Shown one piece after another: positions 23,401-35,384 of a DNA stretch of 64,000 nt. The notes under the pieces were generated by a model. It worked only from the letters and a program-made list of their open reading frames with translations, made no database searches and was not told the DNA's origin. Numbering within the stretch: position 1 is the stretch's first letter; every line of letters starts with the position of its first letter. This stretch comes from Microcebus murinus. Its lineage: Eukaryota > Chordata > Mammalia > Primates > Cheirogaleidae. The translations under genes were made by a program, and so were the position numbers. Location of the stretch: positions 60,493,501 to 60,557,500 of the forward strand of contig NC_134120.1 in the NCBI RefSeq assembly GCF_040939455.1, written 5' to 3'.

Positions 23401-25884
23401 GGGTACAGTTCAACAAGAAGACATAACAGTTCTAAATATATATGCGCCCGACATAGTTGCACCCAAATTCATAAAGCAAACTCTACTGAACCTAAAAAAA
23501 TGTATAAACCACACACTATAATAGCTGGAGACTTTAACACCCCACTGACAGCACAGGAGAGATCTTCCAAACAGAAAATTAACAAAGAAATAATGGACTT
23601 AAACATAACTCTAGAACAAATAGGCTTGACTGATATTTACAGGACATTCTACCCCCAAACCACTGAATATGCATTCTTCTCATCAGCTCATGGGACATTC
23701 TCTAAGACAAACCATATCCTAGGACACAAAACATGTCTCAAACAATTTAAACAAAATAGAAATTATATGATGTATCTTTTCAGATCATAGTGGAATAAAA
23801 GGAGAAATCCTCCCTAACAGAAACTCTCATTTATATACTTCTGCTGAATGATTACTTCATAAATGAGGAAATCAGGATGGAAATCAAAAGATTCTTTGAA
23901 CTAAATGACAAAGGAGACACAAGTTATCAAAACCTGTGGGACACAGCTAAACACAGAACCCTAGAACAAATGGGCCTGACTGACATTTACAGGACATTCT
24001 ACTCCAGAACCACTGAATATACATTCTTCTCATCAGCTCATGGGTCATTCTCCAAGATTGACCATATGCTAGGACACAAAGCATGTCTCAAAAAATTGAA
24101 ACAAAATAGAAATTATACAATGTATCTTTTCAGACCACAATGAAATAAATGTAGAAATCAATCCTAACAGGAGTCCTCACTTCTACACAAAGTCATAAAA
24201 ACTAAACAACCTTCTGCTGAATGATCACTTCATAAACGAGGAAATCAAGATGGAAATCAAAAGATTATTTGAACTAAATGACAAAGGAGACACAAGTTAT
24301 AAAACCTGTGGGACACAGCTAAAGCATCCTGAGAGGAAAGTCTATTTCCATGAATGCCTATATCCAAAAGTCAAAAAGATCACAAATAGACAACCTAATG
24401 AATCATCTCAAAGAGCTGGAACAAGAAGAACAGACCAACCCCACACGCAGCAGAAGAAGTGAAATCATTAAGAGCAAATAAGAACTAAACAAAATTGACA
24501 ACAGGGAAACTATATGGAAGATTAATAAAACAAAAAGTTGACTTTTTGAAAAAATAAACAAAATTGACACCCCTTTGGCTAGACTAATGAAAAGCAGAAA
24601 AGAAAAATCTCTAATAAGCTCCATTAGGAACAATAAAGGAGAAATTACAACTGATGCCACAGAGATACAAGATATAACATATGAATACTACAAAAATCTC
24701 TATGTACACAAACTGGAAAATGTGGAGGAAATGGACAAATTCTTAGAAACACACAACCTCCCTAGGCTCAACCAGGAAGAAATAGAATTCCTGAACAGAC
24801 CAATATCAAGTACTGAAACTGAAACAGCAGTAAAAAATCTTCCTATAAAGAAAAGTCATGGACCAGATGGTTTCACACCCGAATTTTGCCACACCTACAA
24901 ACAAGATCTGGTGCCTATCGTGCAGAAATTATTCCACAACATTGAGAGGGATGGAATCCTCCCCAACACATTTTATGAAGCGAACATAACCCTGATACCA
25001 AAACCAAGAAAAGATGCAACAAAAAAAGAAAACTACAGACCAATATCCCTTATGAATATAGATGCAAAAATTCTCAACAAAATTCTAGCTAATCAAATCC
25101 AGGTGCTTATCAAGAAAATAATCCATCACAATCAAGTGGGCTTCATCCTACAGGGATGTTCAACATATGAAAATCTACAAATGTAATTCACCATATAAAC
25201 AGAAGCAAAAACAAAGACCATATTATCCTCTCAATAGACTCAGAAAAAGCATTTGATAAAATTCAACACCGTTTTATGATAAGAACAAAATAGGCATAGA
25301 TGGGGCTTACCTAAAAATGATACAAGTAACATAAGACAAACCCACAACCAACATTATACTGAATGGGGAAAAATTGAAAGCATTCCCACTTAGAAGGAAT
25401 AAGGTAAGGTTGCCCACTATCTCCACTTCTATTCAGTATAGTGCTGGAAGGCCTTGCTACACCAATCAGACAAGAGAGCAGAATTAAGGGTGTCCAAATG
25501 GGAGCAGAAGAGATCAAACTCTCACTATTTTCTGACGATATGATATTATACCTAGAAAACCCCAAGGATTCAACCAAGAGACTCCTTGAATTGATAAATG
25601 AATTCAGTAAAATCTCATGATACAAAATCAATACACAGAAATCAGAGGCATTCATATATGCCAATAATAGTATAAGTGAGAACCAAATCAAAGATTCAAT
25701 TCCCTTCAAAATAGCAACAAAGAAAATAAAGTACCTTGGAATATACTTAACTAAGGAGGTAAAAGACCTCTACAGGGTCTACTATGAAACACTGAAGAAG
25801 GAAATAGCAGAGGACGTAAACAGGTGGAAGAATATACCATGCTCATGGATCGGCAGAATCAACGTTGTTAAAATGTCTATGCTA
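20457..25884 (+). mobile_element. Full-length older L1, 5' part (split by element C)
   Basis: It begins with the L1 5' end (ggggtggagcaagatggtgg) and a 5' UTR to about 22015. A decayed ORF1 follows (about 22016-23010, several stops and frameshifts), then a decayed ORF2. The RT box at about 25530 reads FSDDM. An internal tandem duplication lies at 23611-24322. The element is cut at 25884 by the younger L1 C; its ORF2 resumes at 30848, as shown by the duplicated target aaatgtctatgcta (25871-25884 and 30834-30847). Confidence 0.92.
23611..24322 (+). repeat. Internal tandem duplication of ~350 bp in L1 endonuclease region
   Basis: The segment starting ctagaacaaataggcttgac at 23611 is repeated from 23961 (ctagaacaaatgggcctgac). 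Each copy runs through the TEYxFFSSAHG block to the GDTSY-like block and ends in gggacacagctaaa. The copies differ at many positions, and the first lacks about 30 bp present in the second. The duplication is therefore old or arose by unequal recombination between different L1 copies. Confidence 0.85.
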
Positions 25885-25895
25885 GGGGGGTGGAG

Positions 25896-25906
25896 CAAGA
25901 TGGCGG
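25896..25906 (+). promoter_or_regulatory. YY1-like motif at L1 transcription start
   Basis: caagatggcgg sits within the first ~22 bases of the element, as the YY1 site does in human L1, where it sets the start of transcription. The other copies have the same motif at 6625-6635 and about 20465 (both aagatggtgg) and at 52269-52279 on the minus strand (aagatggcgg). YY1 binding is inferred from the motif and its position only. Confidence 0.6.
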
Positions 25907-26426
25907 ACGAGAAACACTGCCAGACAGAGTGTCTTTGCAGAAAAGACAGATTCTAGCAGAAATTGGAAAAAAGAAGCAAGAAGACGAGCATACAGCAGAT
26001 GAGGGCTGGAAGGAGGGATACCTGAGACCCTGGGAGACTCAACGGGAGGAGGCTGTGGAGGAGAAATGGAGGCTGAGACCACCGGAGCAGCCTGGAGACC
26101 AGCGGCAAAGGTAGGTGGATTTGCTGTTTCACCTTCCCTGCATTTGGGACTGCTGGTGGGCTCCCGAACGGGTGGGAGACCTGCGGGCACCAGCCCAGAG
26201 ATGGCTGCCACCAACCAGTGGTGAGCCTGTAGCAGACGTGGCACCAGGTTCACAACTTCCTCTGGGCAACTCCGTATGCACAGACACGAGCCGCGAGGCA
26301 GGAGCCATATTGCCTCCTCCTCCCCTCTGCTGACCCTACCCGCGGATGCCCAGAGAGACAATACAGCCACCAGCCAGAGGCACCTCCAGGGAACTAGACC
26401 TTCCCTTCTGGGACCCTACAGCTGAC

Positions 26427-27062
26427 TCAGGGGAACTCAGACTGTGAGCTCCCTACCCGCCTGCCCTCCCAGGTGCTGCTGGCATGGTGTTCCCAGGAGA
26501 ACGGTGCTGACTCAGAGGCTGAGAGACATAGACTGAGCCTGGGCTCCCTGTGGGTGAATTGGGACAGGAACTCCTCTCCCTGGTAGGGATACAGTTTGAA
26601 TTCTGGGACCCAGAGGTCGGACCTGCAGACCAGATCCCCTGCACCGAGGGCTAGCATTTCCCGGGGCACAGAAGGGTTATATGCGAACAGCCTACTGAGG
26701 TGTGTGTGCCTCCAGGGGCAGATCAGCATCCTAGAGGGCAACCTTCCTCCCAGGAGGAGGCCGTGCGCCCAGCCCAGGTGGCGTTCCTGTGCAGGGAACC
26801 TCCCCGCCGGCATCACAGTCCGGGGAGGCCTGGTGGCTTGTGGTCTGGCCTGCTGGCAGAGGCCCAGGAGTAGCGGTGGAGTTGGGGAGGGTGGAAAGAA
26901 GAGACGCCCACTCCAGACTGCGGGTCTCAGACAGCCCCACCCCCACACGCAGACTTTCTGGCTGAGCGGGACCATTCCAGCCCCGCCCTGACAGCTTTCC
27001 CTGGAAGCAGAGAACAGAACTTTGACCCCTGCTAACTGCCAGAGGGCAGGCTTACCCAACAA
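26427..27062 (-). other. Antisense open frame in L1-C 5' UTR (211 aa)
   Basis: An uninterrupted 211-codon frame on the strand opposite to the element, homologous over its length to the antisense frames in copies A and B (shared blocks LAGVKVLF, GAGMVPLSQKVC and GEEFLSQFTHREP). Not recognised as any known protein. See the finding on antisense frames for the coding question. Confidence 0.4.
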
Positions 27063-27420
27063 AGCTCCACCCAGAACAAGAGCTGATAACAGGACACAAA
27101 ATCAACAGCATAGCCTGTTCCTCCAAGCAAACGCCACCTACTGACAGCGACGGCATCTTGCACAGCCTTTCCACGGCACCCACTGACTCAATATACAGGG
27201 AGTGGTCCAATCTCAACCACAGACACCACCTAACACCTCAGAAACTAAACAGGGTATGTGAATACCCAAACAATAACCTAAAGGAAAGAAACAACAACTG
27301 ATCAAAATGGGAAGAAATCAGCAAAAGAACTCAGGAAATATGAAGAACCAAATGAAAAACACACCCCCAAAGAGGAGCACCAGCCCCCTAGAAACTGACA
27401 CCAACCCAAATCAGGCACAA

Positions 27421-30400
27421 AGTAAATCTCAAGAAATTTAGAAAAATAGAAATCATACCATGTACCTTCTCAGATCACAGTGGAATAAAAGTAGAAATCA
27501 ACCCTAACAGAAACTCACATTTCTACACAAAAACGTGGAAATTAAACAACCTCCTACTAAATGATTACTTCATAAATGAAGAAATCAAGACAGAAATAAA
27601 AAAATTCTATGAAGAAAACGACAATGGAGAGACAAGTTATCAACTCCTCTGGGACACAGCTAAAGCAGTTCGGAGAGGAAAGTTTATCTCCATAAATGCC
27701 TATAACCAAAAGACAAGAAGATCACAAATAGACAATCTAATGAAACGACTCAAAGAGCTGGAAAAAGAAGAACAGACCAACCCCAAACCCAGCAGAAGAA
27801 GTGAAATCAACAAGATCAAATCAGAACTAAATGAAATTGAAAACAGGGAAGCTATTCAGGAGATTAATAAAACAAAAAGTTGGTTCTTTGAAAAAATAAA
27901 CAAAATTGACACACCATTGGCTAAGCTAACGAAAAGCAGAAAAGAGAAATCTCTAATAAGCTCCATCAGGAATAAAAAAGGAGATATCACAACTGATCCC
28001 AAAGAGATACAAGATACAATTTATGAATACTACAAAAATCTTTATGCACACAAACTGGAAAATGTGGAGGAAATGGACCAATTTCTAGAAACACACAGCC
28101 TCCCTAGGCTCAACCAGGAAGAAATAGATTCCCTGAACAGACCAATCTCAACAGCTGAAATAGAAACAGCAATTAAAAATCTCCCTAAAAAGAAAAGTCC
28201 CAGTCCAGATGGCTTCACACCCGAATTTTACCACACTTACAAAGAAGAACTAGTACCTATCTTGCAGAAACTATTCCACAACATTGAGAAGAACGGAAAC
28301 CTCCCCGACACCTTTTATGAAGCGAATATTACTCTGATACCAAAACCAGGAAAGGATGCAACAAAAAAAGAAAACTACAGACCAATATCCCTAATGAATA
28401 TAGATGCAAAAATTTTCAACAAAATCTTAGCTAACCGAATCCAGACACTTATCAAAAAGATAATCCACCATGACCAAGTGGGCTTCATCCCAGGGATGCA
28501 GGGATGGTTCAACATACATAAATCTATAAATGCAATTCACCACATAAACAGAAGCAAAAACAAAGACCACATGATTCTTTCAATAGATGCAGAAAAAGCT
28601 TTTGACAAAATTCAACACCCTTTCATGATACGAACACTTAAGAAAATAGGCATAGAAGGGACATACCTAAAAATGATACCAGCCATATATGACAGACCCA
28701 TAGCCAACATCATACTGAATGGGGAAAAATTGAAATCATTCCCACTTAAAACTGGAACCAGACAAGGCTGCCCACTATCTCCACTTCTGTTCAACATAGT
28801 GCTGGAAGTCTTGGCTACAGCAATCAGACAGGAAAATGGAATCAAAGGTATCCAAATAGGGGCAGAAGAGATCAAACTTTCACTCTTTGCTGATGATATG
28901 ATATTGTATCTAGAAATCCCCAAAGATTCAACCAAGAAACTCCTGGAACTGATCAATGAATTTAGTAAAGTCTCAGGATACAAAATCAATACACAGAAAT
29001 CAGAGGCATTCATATACGCCAACAACAATCTAATTGAGAATGAAATCAAAGACTCAATTCCCTTCACAATAGCAACAAAAAAATTAAAGTACCTAGGAAT
29101 ATACTTATACAAGGACGTAAAAGACCTCTACAGGGAGAACTAAGAAACATTGAGGAAGGAAATAGCAGAGGATGTAAACAGATGGAAATCCATACCATGC
29201 TCATGGATCGGCAGACTCAATATCATCAAAATGTCTATACTACCCAAACTGATCTACAGATTCAATGCAATACCTATTAAAATCCCAGCAGCATTCTTCA
29301 CAGATATAGAAAAAATAATTTTACACTTCGTATGGAACCAAAGAAGACCCCGAATATCAAGAGCAATTCTAGGCATCAAAAACAAAATGGGAGGCATTAA
29401 TATGCCAGATATCAAACTATACTACAAAGCTGTAGTAATTAAATCAATGTGGTATTGGCACAAAAATAGGAATATTGACCAGTGGAACAGACGTGAGAAT
29501 CCTGATATAAAACCATCCTCATATAGCCATCTAATCTTTGACAAAGCAGACAAAAATATACGCTGGGGAAAAGAATCCCTTTTCAATAAATGGTGCTGGG
29601 AAAACTGGATAGCCACCTGTAGAAGGCTAAAACAGGACCCACACCTTTCACCTCTCACAAAAACCAACTCACGCTGGATAACAGACTTAAACCTAAGGTA
29701 TGAAACTATTAGAACTCTAGAGGAAAAAGTTGGAAACACTCTCCTGGACATCGGCCTGGGCAAAGAGTTTATGAAGAAGTCCCCAAAGGCAATCACAGCA
29801 GCAACAAAAATAAATAAATGGGACATGATCAAACTACAAAGCTTCTGCACAGCCAAAGAAATAGTCATGAAAGTAAACAGACAACCTACAGAATGGGAGA
29901 AAATTTTTGCATCCTATGCATCCGACAAGGGACTGATAACTAGAATATACTTACAACTCACGAAAATCAGGAAGAAAAAATCAAATAACCCCATTAAAAA
30001 GTGGGCAAAGGACTTGAACAGAAATTTTTCTAAAGAAGACAGAAGAATGGCCAACAAACATATGAAAAAATGCTCAACATCTCTAATCATCAGGGAAATG
30101 CAAATCAAAACCACAATGAGATATCACTTAACCCCAGTGAGAATGGCCTTTATCAAAAAATCTCCAAACAATAAATGCTGGTGTGGTTGCGGAGAGAGAG
30201 GAACACTCCTACACTGCTGGTGGGACTGCAAACTAGTTCAACCTCTGTGGAAAGCAATATGGAGATATCTTAAAGCAATACAGGTGATTCTACCATTTGA
30301 TCCAGCAATCCCATTGCTGGGCATCTACCCAAAAGATCCAATGATACTCTACAAAAAAGACACCTGCAGTCGAATGTTCATAGCAGCACAATTCATAATT

Positions 30401-30622
30401 GCAAGGCTGTGGAAACAGCCCAAGTGCCCATCAATCCAAGAATGGATTAATAAAATGTGGTATATGTATACCATGGAGTACTATTCAGCTCTAAGAAACA
30501 ATGGTGACATAGCACATCTTATATTTTCCTGGTTAGAGCTGGAACCCATACTATTAAGTGAAGTTCCCAAGAATGGAAAAACAAGCACCACATATACTCA
30601 CCAGCAAATTGGTATTAACTGA
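27421..30622 (+). pseudogene. L1 ORF2 RT and C-terminal region with one stop
   Basis: From the end of the endonuclease domain onward, ORF2 is nearly intact. A 467-codon frame (27740-29143) includes the Z region and RT with the blocks [54 protein letters not shown] and the catalytic FADDM. The TAA at 29141-29143 falls where other copies have TAC or TAT (Tyr, as in RENYKT and RVYYET). A second frame (29150-30622, 490 codons) continues with the C-terminal region, including the cysteine-rich [18 protein letters not shown] block. The enzyme would lack the endonuclease and be split by the stop. Confidence 0.9.
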
Positions 30623-30833
30623 ACAGCACCTAAGTGGTCACATGGGTACTACAGTAATAGGGTATTGGGCAGGTGGGAGGGGGAGGGGGCGGGTATATAC
30701 ATACATAATGAATGAGATGTGCACCATCTGGGGGATGGTATGATGGAGACTCAGACTTGTGGGGGTAGGGGGGAAATGGGCATTTATTGAAACCTTAAAA
30801 TCTGTACCCCCATAATATGCCGAAATAAAAAAA

Positions 30834-32441
30834 AAATGTCTATGCTACCCAAAGTGACCTACGGGGTCAATGCATACCCTATTAAAATACCATCGTCATT
30901 TTTCTCAGATATGGAAAAAATAATTTTATGCTTTTCATGGAACCAGAGAAGACGCCGTATAGCAAAATCAATCCTAGGCAATAAAAATAAAATGGGAGGT
31001 ATCCATTTACCAGATTTCAAACTATACTACAAGGCTATAGTCATTAAAAAAGCTTATGATTGGCTCAAGAACAAGGACATTGACCAGTGGAACAGAATCG
31101 AGAACCCAAATATAAAACCATCCTCATATAGCCAACTAATCTTCGACAAAGCAGACGAAAACACACACTGGGGAAAAGAATCCTTATTCAATAAATGGTG
31201 CTGGGAAAACTGGATAGCCACATATAGAAAACTGAAACAGGATCCACACCTTTTACCTGTCACAAAAATCAACTCATGCTAGGTAACAGACTTCAACCTT
31301 AGGTGTGAAACTATTAGAATTCTAGAGGAAAACATTGGAAATATTCTTCTAGACATTGGCCTAGGGAAAAAATTTATGAAGAAAACCCCCAAGGCAATCA
31401 CAGCAACAATAAGAATACATAAATGGGACCTGATTAAATCAAGAAGCTTCTGAACAGCCAAATAAACTGTCAAGAGAGCGAACAGACAACCCATAGAATG
31501 GGAGAAAATTTTCAGATGCTACACATCCGATAAAGGTTTGATAAGTAGAATCTAATTAGAACTCAGGAAAATCAGCAAGGAAAATCAAACAACTCTATCA
31601 AAAAGTGGGCAAAGGACATGAACCGAAACTTTCCAAAAGAAGACAGAATAATGGCCAACAAACATGAAAAAATGCTCAACATCTCTAATCATCAGGGAAA
31701 TGCAAATCAAAACCACAATGAGATATCACTTATCTACAGTGAGAATGGCCCTTATTAACAAGTCTCAAAACAATAAATGTTTGCATGGACTTGTAGAGAT
31801 AGGAACACTCCTACATTGCTGGTGGGACTGCAAACTAGTTCAACCTCTGCGGAAAGCAATACGGAGATACCTTAAAGCGATACAAGTGGATCTACCATTT
31901 GATCTAGCATTCCATTACTGGACATCTACCCAAAAGATCAAAAGTCACTCTATGAAAAAGACACCTGCACTTGAAAGTTTATAGCAGCACAATTGACAAT
32001 TGCAAAGTTGTGGTAACAACCCAAGTGCCCATCAATACATGAGTGGATTAATAAAATGTGGTATATGTATACCATGGAGTACTATTCAGCTATAGGAAAG
32101 AATGGTGATATAGCACCTCTTTTATTTTCCTGGATAGAGCTGGAACCCATTCTATTAAGTGAAGTATCCCAAGAATGGAAAAATAAGCACCATATGTACT
32201 CACCAGCAAACTGGTATTAACTGATCAACACTTAAGTGGACATATAGGAATAACATCTATTGGTTGTCAGGCAGGTGTGAGGGCAAGGGGATGGATATCA
32301 CACATAATAAGTGTGATGTGCACCAACTGGGGGATGGACATGCTTGAACCTCTGACTTGAGGGAGCAGAGGGGGCAAGGGCAATATACGTAACCTTAACA
32401 TTTGTACCCCCATAATATGCTGAAAAAAATAAATTAAAAAA
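30834..32441 (+). mobile_element. Full-length older L1, 3' part (continues 20457-25884)
   Basis: ORF2 resumes at the [18 protein letters not shown] block and runs through the C-terminal region, with stops and frameshifts, to a 3' UTR. It ends at tttgtacccccataatatgc followed by an A-rich tail. No clear TSD for this element was found around 20457 and 32441, so its flanks may have been rearranged. Confidence 0.88.
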
Positions 32442-32449
32442 AGAAAGAA

Positions 32450-33498
32450 CTTTTAAAAAGTTTCTATACAGCAGAGGAAATAATCAACAGAGTGAATAGA
32501 CAATCTACAGAACAGGAGAAATTATTCACAAACTATACATGTGAATAAAGGACTAATATACAGAGTATACAAAGAACTCAAATCAGTAAGAAAAAAAATG
32601 AACAATCCCATCAAAAAGTGGGCATAAGACATTAACAGAAGTTTTTCAAAAGAAGATAGACAAATGGCCAACAAATATATGAAAAGTTGCTCAACATCAC
32701 TAATTATCTGGGAAATGCAAATTAAAACCACAAAAGGATACCAACTTACCCCTTAATCATGGTCAAAATGGCCATGATTTAAAAAGTCAAAAAACAATAT
32801 TTACTGTAGTGGATGCTTTTAGGAATGCTAATACACTGTTGGTGGGACTGCAAATTAGTACAATCTCAATAGAAAACAGTATGGAGATTCCTTAAAGAAA
32901 TAAATGTAGACCTACCATTTAATCTAGCAATCCCACTGTTTGCTTTCTATCCAAAGGAAATAAAGCTATTTTATAAAAATGACACCGGTACTCAAATATT
33001 TATCATGGCACAATTCACAATTGTGCAATGATGGGGAATCAACCTAATTGCCCATCAATTGATGAGTGGATAAGGAAAACATGCTCTGTGTTTTTGTGTG
33101 TGTATAGATATGTAGATATATATCCCCCATAGAGTACTACTCAGCCATGAAAAAAGAATGAACCAATGTTGATTGCAGCAACTTGGAACTAGAGACTATT
33201 ATCCTAAGTAAGGTATCACAAGAGCAGAAAACCAAACACCTATGTTCTCATTAACAAGTGGCAGCTAAATGATGGACATACCTGAGCACAAAATGATTTT
33301 ATGAAGGACCAAGTTTATAACCAAGAAAGAGGAACACAGACATGGGGAATATACTCGGGAGGATGTAACTTACCTATTTGGTACAACGAACACTATTCTG
33401 GTAACTGGTACACCAAAGCCCTGACTTAAGCATTATACAAGGTATCCATATAACAAAAACACTTGCACTCCCTTACTTAATATTTTGAAATAAAAAAG
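32450..33498 (+). mobile_element. Old L1 3' end
   Basis: A decayed ORF2 C-terminus ([17 protein letters not shown], then a KKWA block, NGQMAN-like and WWDC-region remnants) and a different, older 3' UTR ending cttacttaatattttgaaataaaaa. It is more diverged than the neighbouring L1s and belongs to an older subfamily. Confidence 0.8.
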
Positions 33499-33780
33499 GA
33501 ACAATCAGTAAACTTGAAGTTAAATTAATAGCCATATGTCATCTAAAGAACAAAGAGAAAAGACAGTTAATGAAAATGACCTGTTAGACATCATTATGCA
33601 CACCATCATATGTAGAAGAGTCTCAGAAAGAAAGAAAAGGGGGAAGAAAAATATATTTGTAGAAACGATGGCTGAAAACTTAGCAAATTTGATGTAAAAC
33701 ATTAATCTGTAGATCCAGTGTTAGCTTTTAGTAAAATAAAAACAAGTAAAATAAAACAAAAACTCCTAGGCACATCATAG

Positions 33781-34243
33781 TGTAACAGAGAGAATGGCCT
33801 GAAAAAGAAAATGGCAAAAAGTTATTTTCTATCTCTTTAAAACTTCCCCTACTCTTTTTGGAAACTGAAGCCTGCATCTCTGTCTCAGGCAGGCAGTCAG
33901 TAGGGGCCTGGGGAATGTCGTTTGTTCTTTTTGTTACAGGAGAGAGCTCAGCCATCCAGGCCCTGGCACGGCCTCCCAGGTGGGTTGAGGTCACAGGCTT
34001 TGTCTTTGGTAGAGATGGGATGATTAGAATAGTTAACCACAATAACCTAGAACTGAGAGGGCTCCCTTTAAAAGCTCTGTATTTCTGCTCATGTTCAGGA
34101 AATTTGGATTTTGAAACAGGTCTACCATTTATTCCTCCTTTGATGGCAAAGCAAAAAACTTCTCTTTCCTTCTCCTCAAACCACTTGTTCTCGTTTGTTC
34201 TTCTGATGCAGTATCAAGGACAAGCGCCAAAGTTTTGGTAATA
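33781..34243 (+). mobile_element. Solo LTR of an endogenous retrovirus (copy 1)
   Basis: About 463 bp, starting TGTAACAGAG and ending TAATA (decayed from TAACA). It is flanked by the 4-bp TSD atag at 33777-33780 and 34244-34247. It is homologous over its length to the LTR at 54685-55161: shared stretches include gaatggcctgaaaa, ctcctcaaaccacttg and ttcttctgatg. A TATA-like ctttaaaagc lies near 34069. The 4-bp TSD suits a class I (gammaretrovirus-like) ERV. No internal retroviral genes are attached. It lies on the same strand as SPATA31, about 1.9 kb upstream of its start codon. Confidence 0.85.
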
Positions 34244-34304
34244 ATAGTAAATCTATGGAAAGACAAAAAGAGAATACTGAAAGTGTTAACAAACCCACAA
34301 GGTG

Positions 34305-34910
34305 GGGGGGGGGGTTCAATGTTGCCTGCCACACAGAAAGCCAATCACTGAGACGGCGAGGATTGTCAGGCGGAAAGGATTTATTTCTGTGGACATGTCA
34401 GCAGGGCGGGGGAGGTATGAACTGCCGCAGACCCAGCTCCCTGGCCAACAGGGTCAGGGCTTCTCTGCAGGTGAGCTGAAAAACGCGCGGGGCGGGCGCA
34501 CTGCGTGTCTGGGGCGGAGTGCAGGGCACGCAAGCGCGGTGGGAAATCACCCTAGCACAGATGTCCCGTGATCAAACAGTGGCGGGTAAGTCCTCCCAGG
34601 GCAGAGATTTCTGTGTTATAATTAACTAGGGGTTAATATTGGTTGTTCTTTCAGTCTTGTGCGCAGGCTCAGTGGGTCTTTGGGCACCGTCTGTGGCGGA
34701 GTATCGCTTCCCGTGTCTTCTCCAGACACCAGGCGGTGCGAGGCTTTGCAGAGGTGCTGCCGTTCCTGGGAGAGAAACTCAAAAGAGAATGCATCAGTGC
34801 AGCAGAAAGCTACAGCGTCCTGGGATCAATACATTTTGCTAAGGAATTCTCTATTTTCTGCCTCATTGAGACTGTAGCTGCTAAGTTGCCAAGGGTGAGA
34901 TAAATCTCAC
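34305..34910 (-). mobile_element. Probable ERV LTR, reverse orientation
   Basis: On the minus strand the segment at about 34325-34390 reads AAATAAATCC, then tctcagtgattggctttctgtg, the R/U5 wording of several class I ERV LTRs. The body is GC-rich with several CpGs (34430-34530). I could not fix the 5' end or find a TSD, so the extent is approximate. A 67-86 codon plus-strand frame in 34640-34900 is probably incidental. Confidence 0.4.
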
Positions 34911-35089
34911 TGTCAAGGCCACTTAGAGTTGCCAGCCCCAGCCATAATGTGAACACTAAAAACTTATGTGAAATATGGGGAACTAAACATTATTGAGAAA
35001 ACATGTTCTTGCTTTATAGAAGTGGTTACAAAAGCAGCAAGAGAAAAACTTCTCTTAATGTACAGTGTGACACAGTAAGTTTACTTCTA

Positions 35090-35310
35090 ATCATAAACAA
35101 TGATGGCAAGGCAGTTGGATGGCATATTCAAAGAGCTGAAAGAAAAAAATTGTAAACTAAGGATGTCATATTCTGCATATTTCTTTTAAAAGTAAAGAAA
35201 AAGCAAAAAAATAAAGATATTACCAGATAAACAAAGACAGAAAATTTGCTGCCGGAAGTCCTACCTTAAAAGAAATACTAAAGGAAGGCTTTTGAACAGA
35301 AAGAAATAGT
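35090..35310 (+). mobile_element. Ancient L1 ORF1 fragment
   Basis: Remnant of the ORF1 C-terminus in the order tatattctgcatatt-like, aataaagatattaccagat(aa)acaa, then ctaccttaaaagaaatact. This corresponds to the YEGEIKTFPDKQ...RPxLQEVL blocks. Heavily decayed. Confidence 0.65.
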
Positions 35311-35354
35311 TCTTATATTTGAAAATACTGTATTGTTTTGTCAAAGGAGCTGAG

Positions 35355-35384
35355 TATGTGTGTGCGTGTGTGTGTGTATATATA
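35355..35384. repeat. (TG)n microsatellite
   Basis: A short, slightly interrupted TG run (gtgtgtgcgtgtgtgtgtgta) followed by TATATA. Confidence 0.9.

Larger units (their letters stand above)
25885..30833 (+). mobile_element. L1 element C: RT-bearing, ORF1 and endonuclease deleted
   Basis: A young 4.95-kb L1 inserted into the L1 above, with a perfect 14-bp TSD aaatgtctatgcta (25871-25884 and 30834-30847). The 5' UTR is complete (25885-27306). ORF1 starts at 27307 but after about 37 codons the sequence jumps, at about 27413-27420, to the end of the ORF2 endonuclease domain (HKxNLKKF block). This removes the rest of ORF1 and nearly all of the endonuclease; the fused frame stops at once. The remaining ORF2 (Z domain, RT and C-terminus) is open except for one stop at 29141-29143. 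The 3' UTR ends in a GAAATAAAA signal and an A-tail. Confidence 0.95.

Noticed and set aside
34639..34903. Three overlapping plus-strand frames as an upstream SPATA31 exon
   Set aside because: They lie in a probable reverse-oriented LTR, do not resemble the family and have no clear splice donor in phase.
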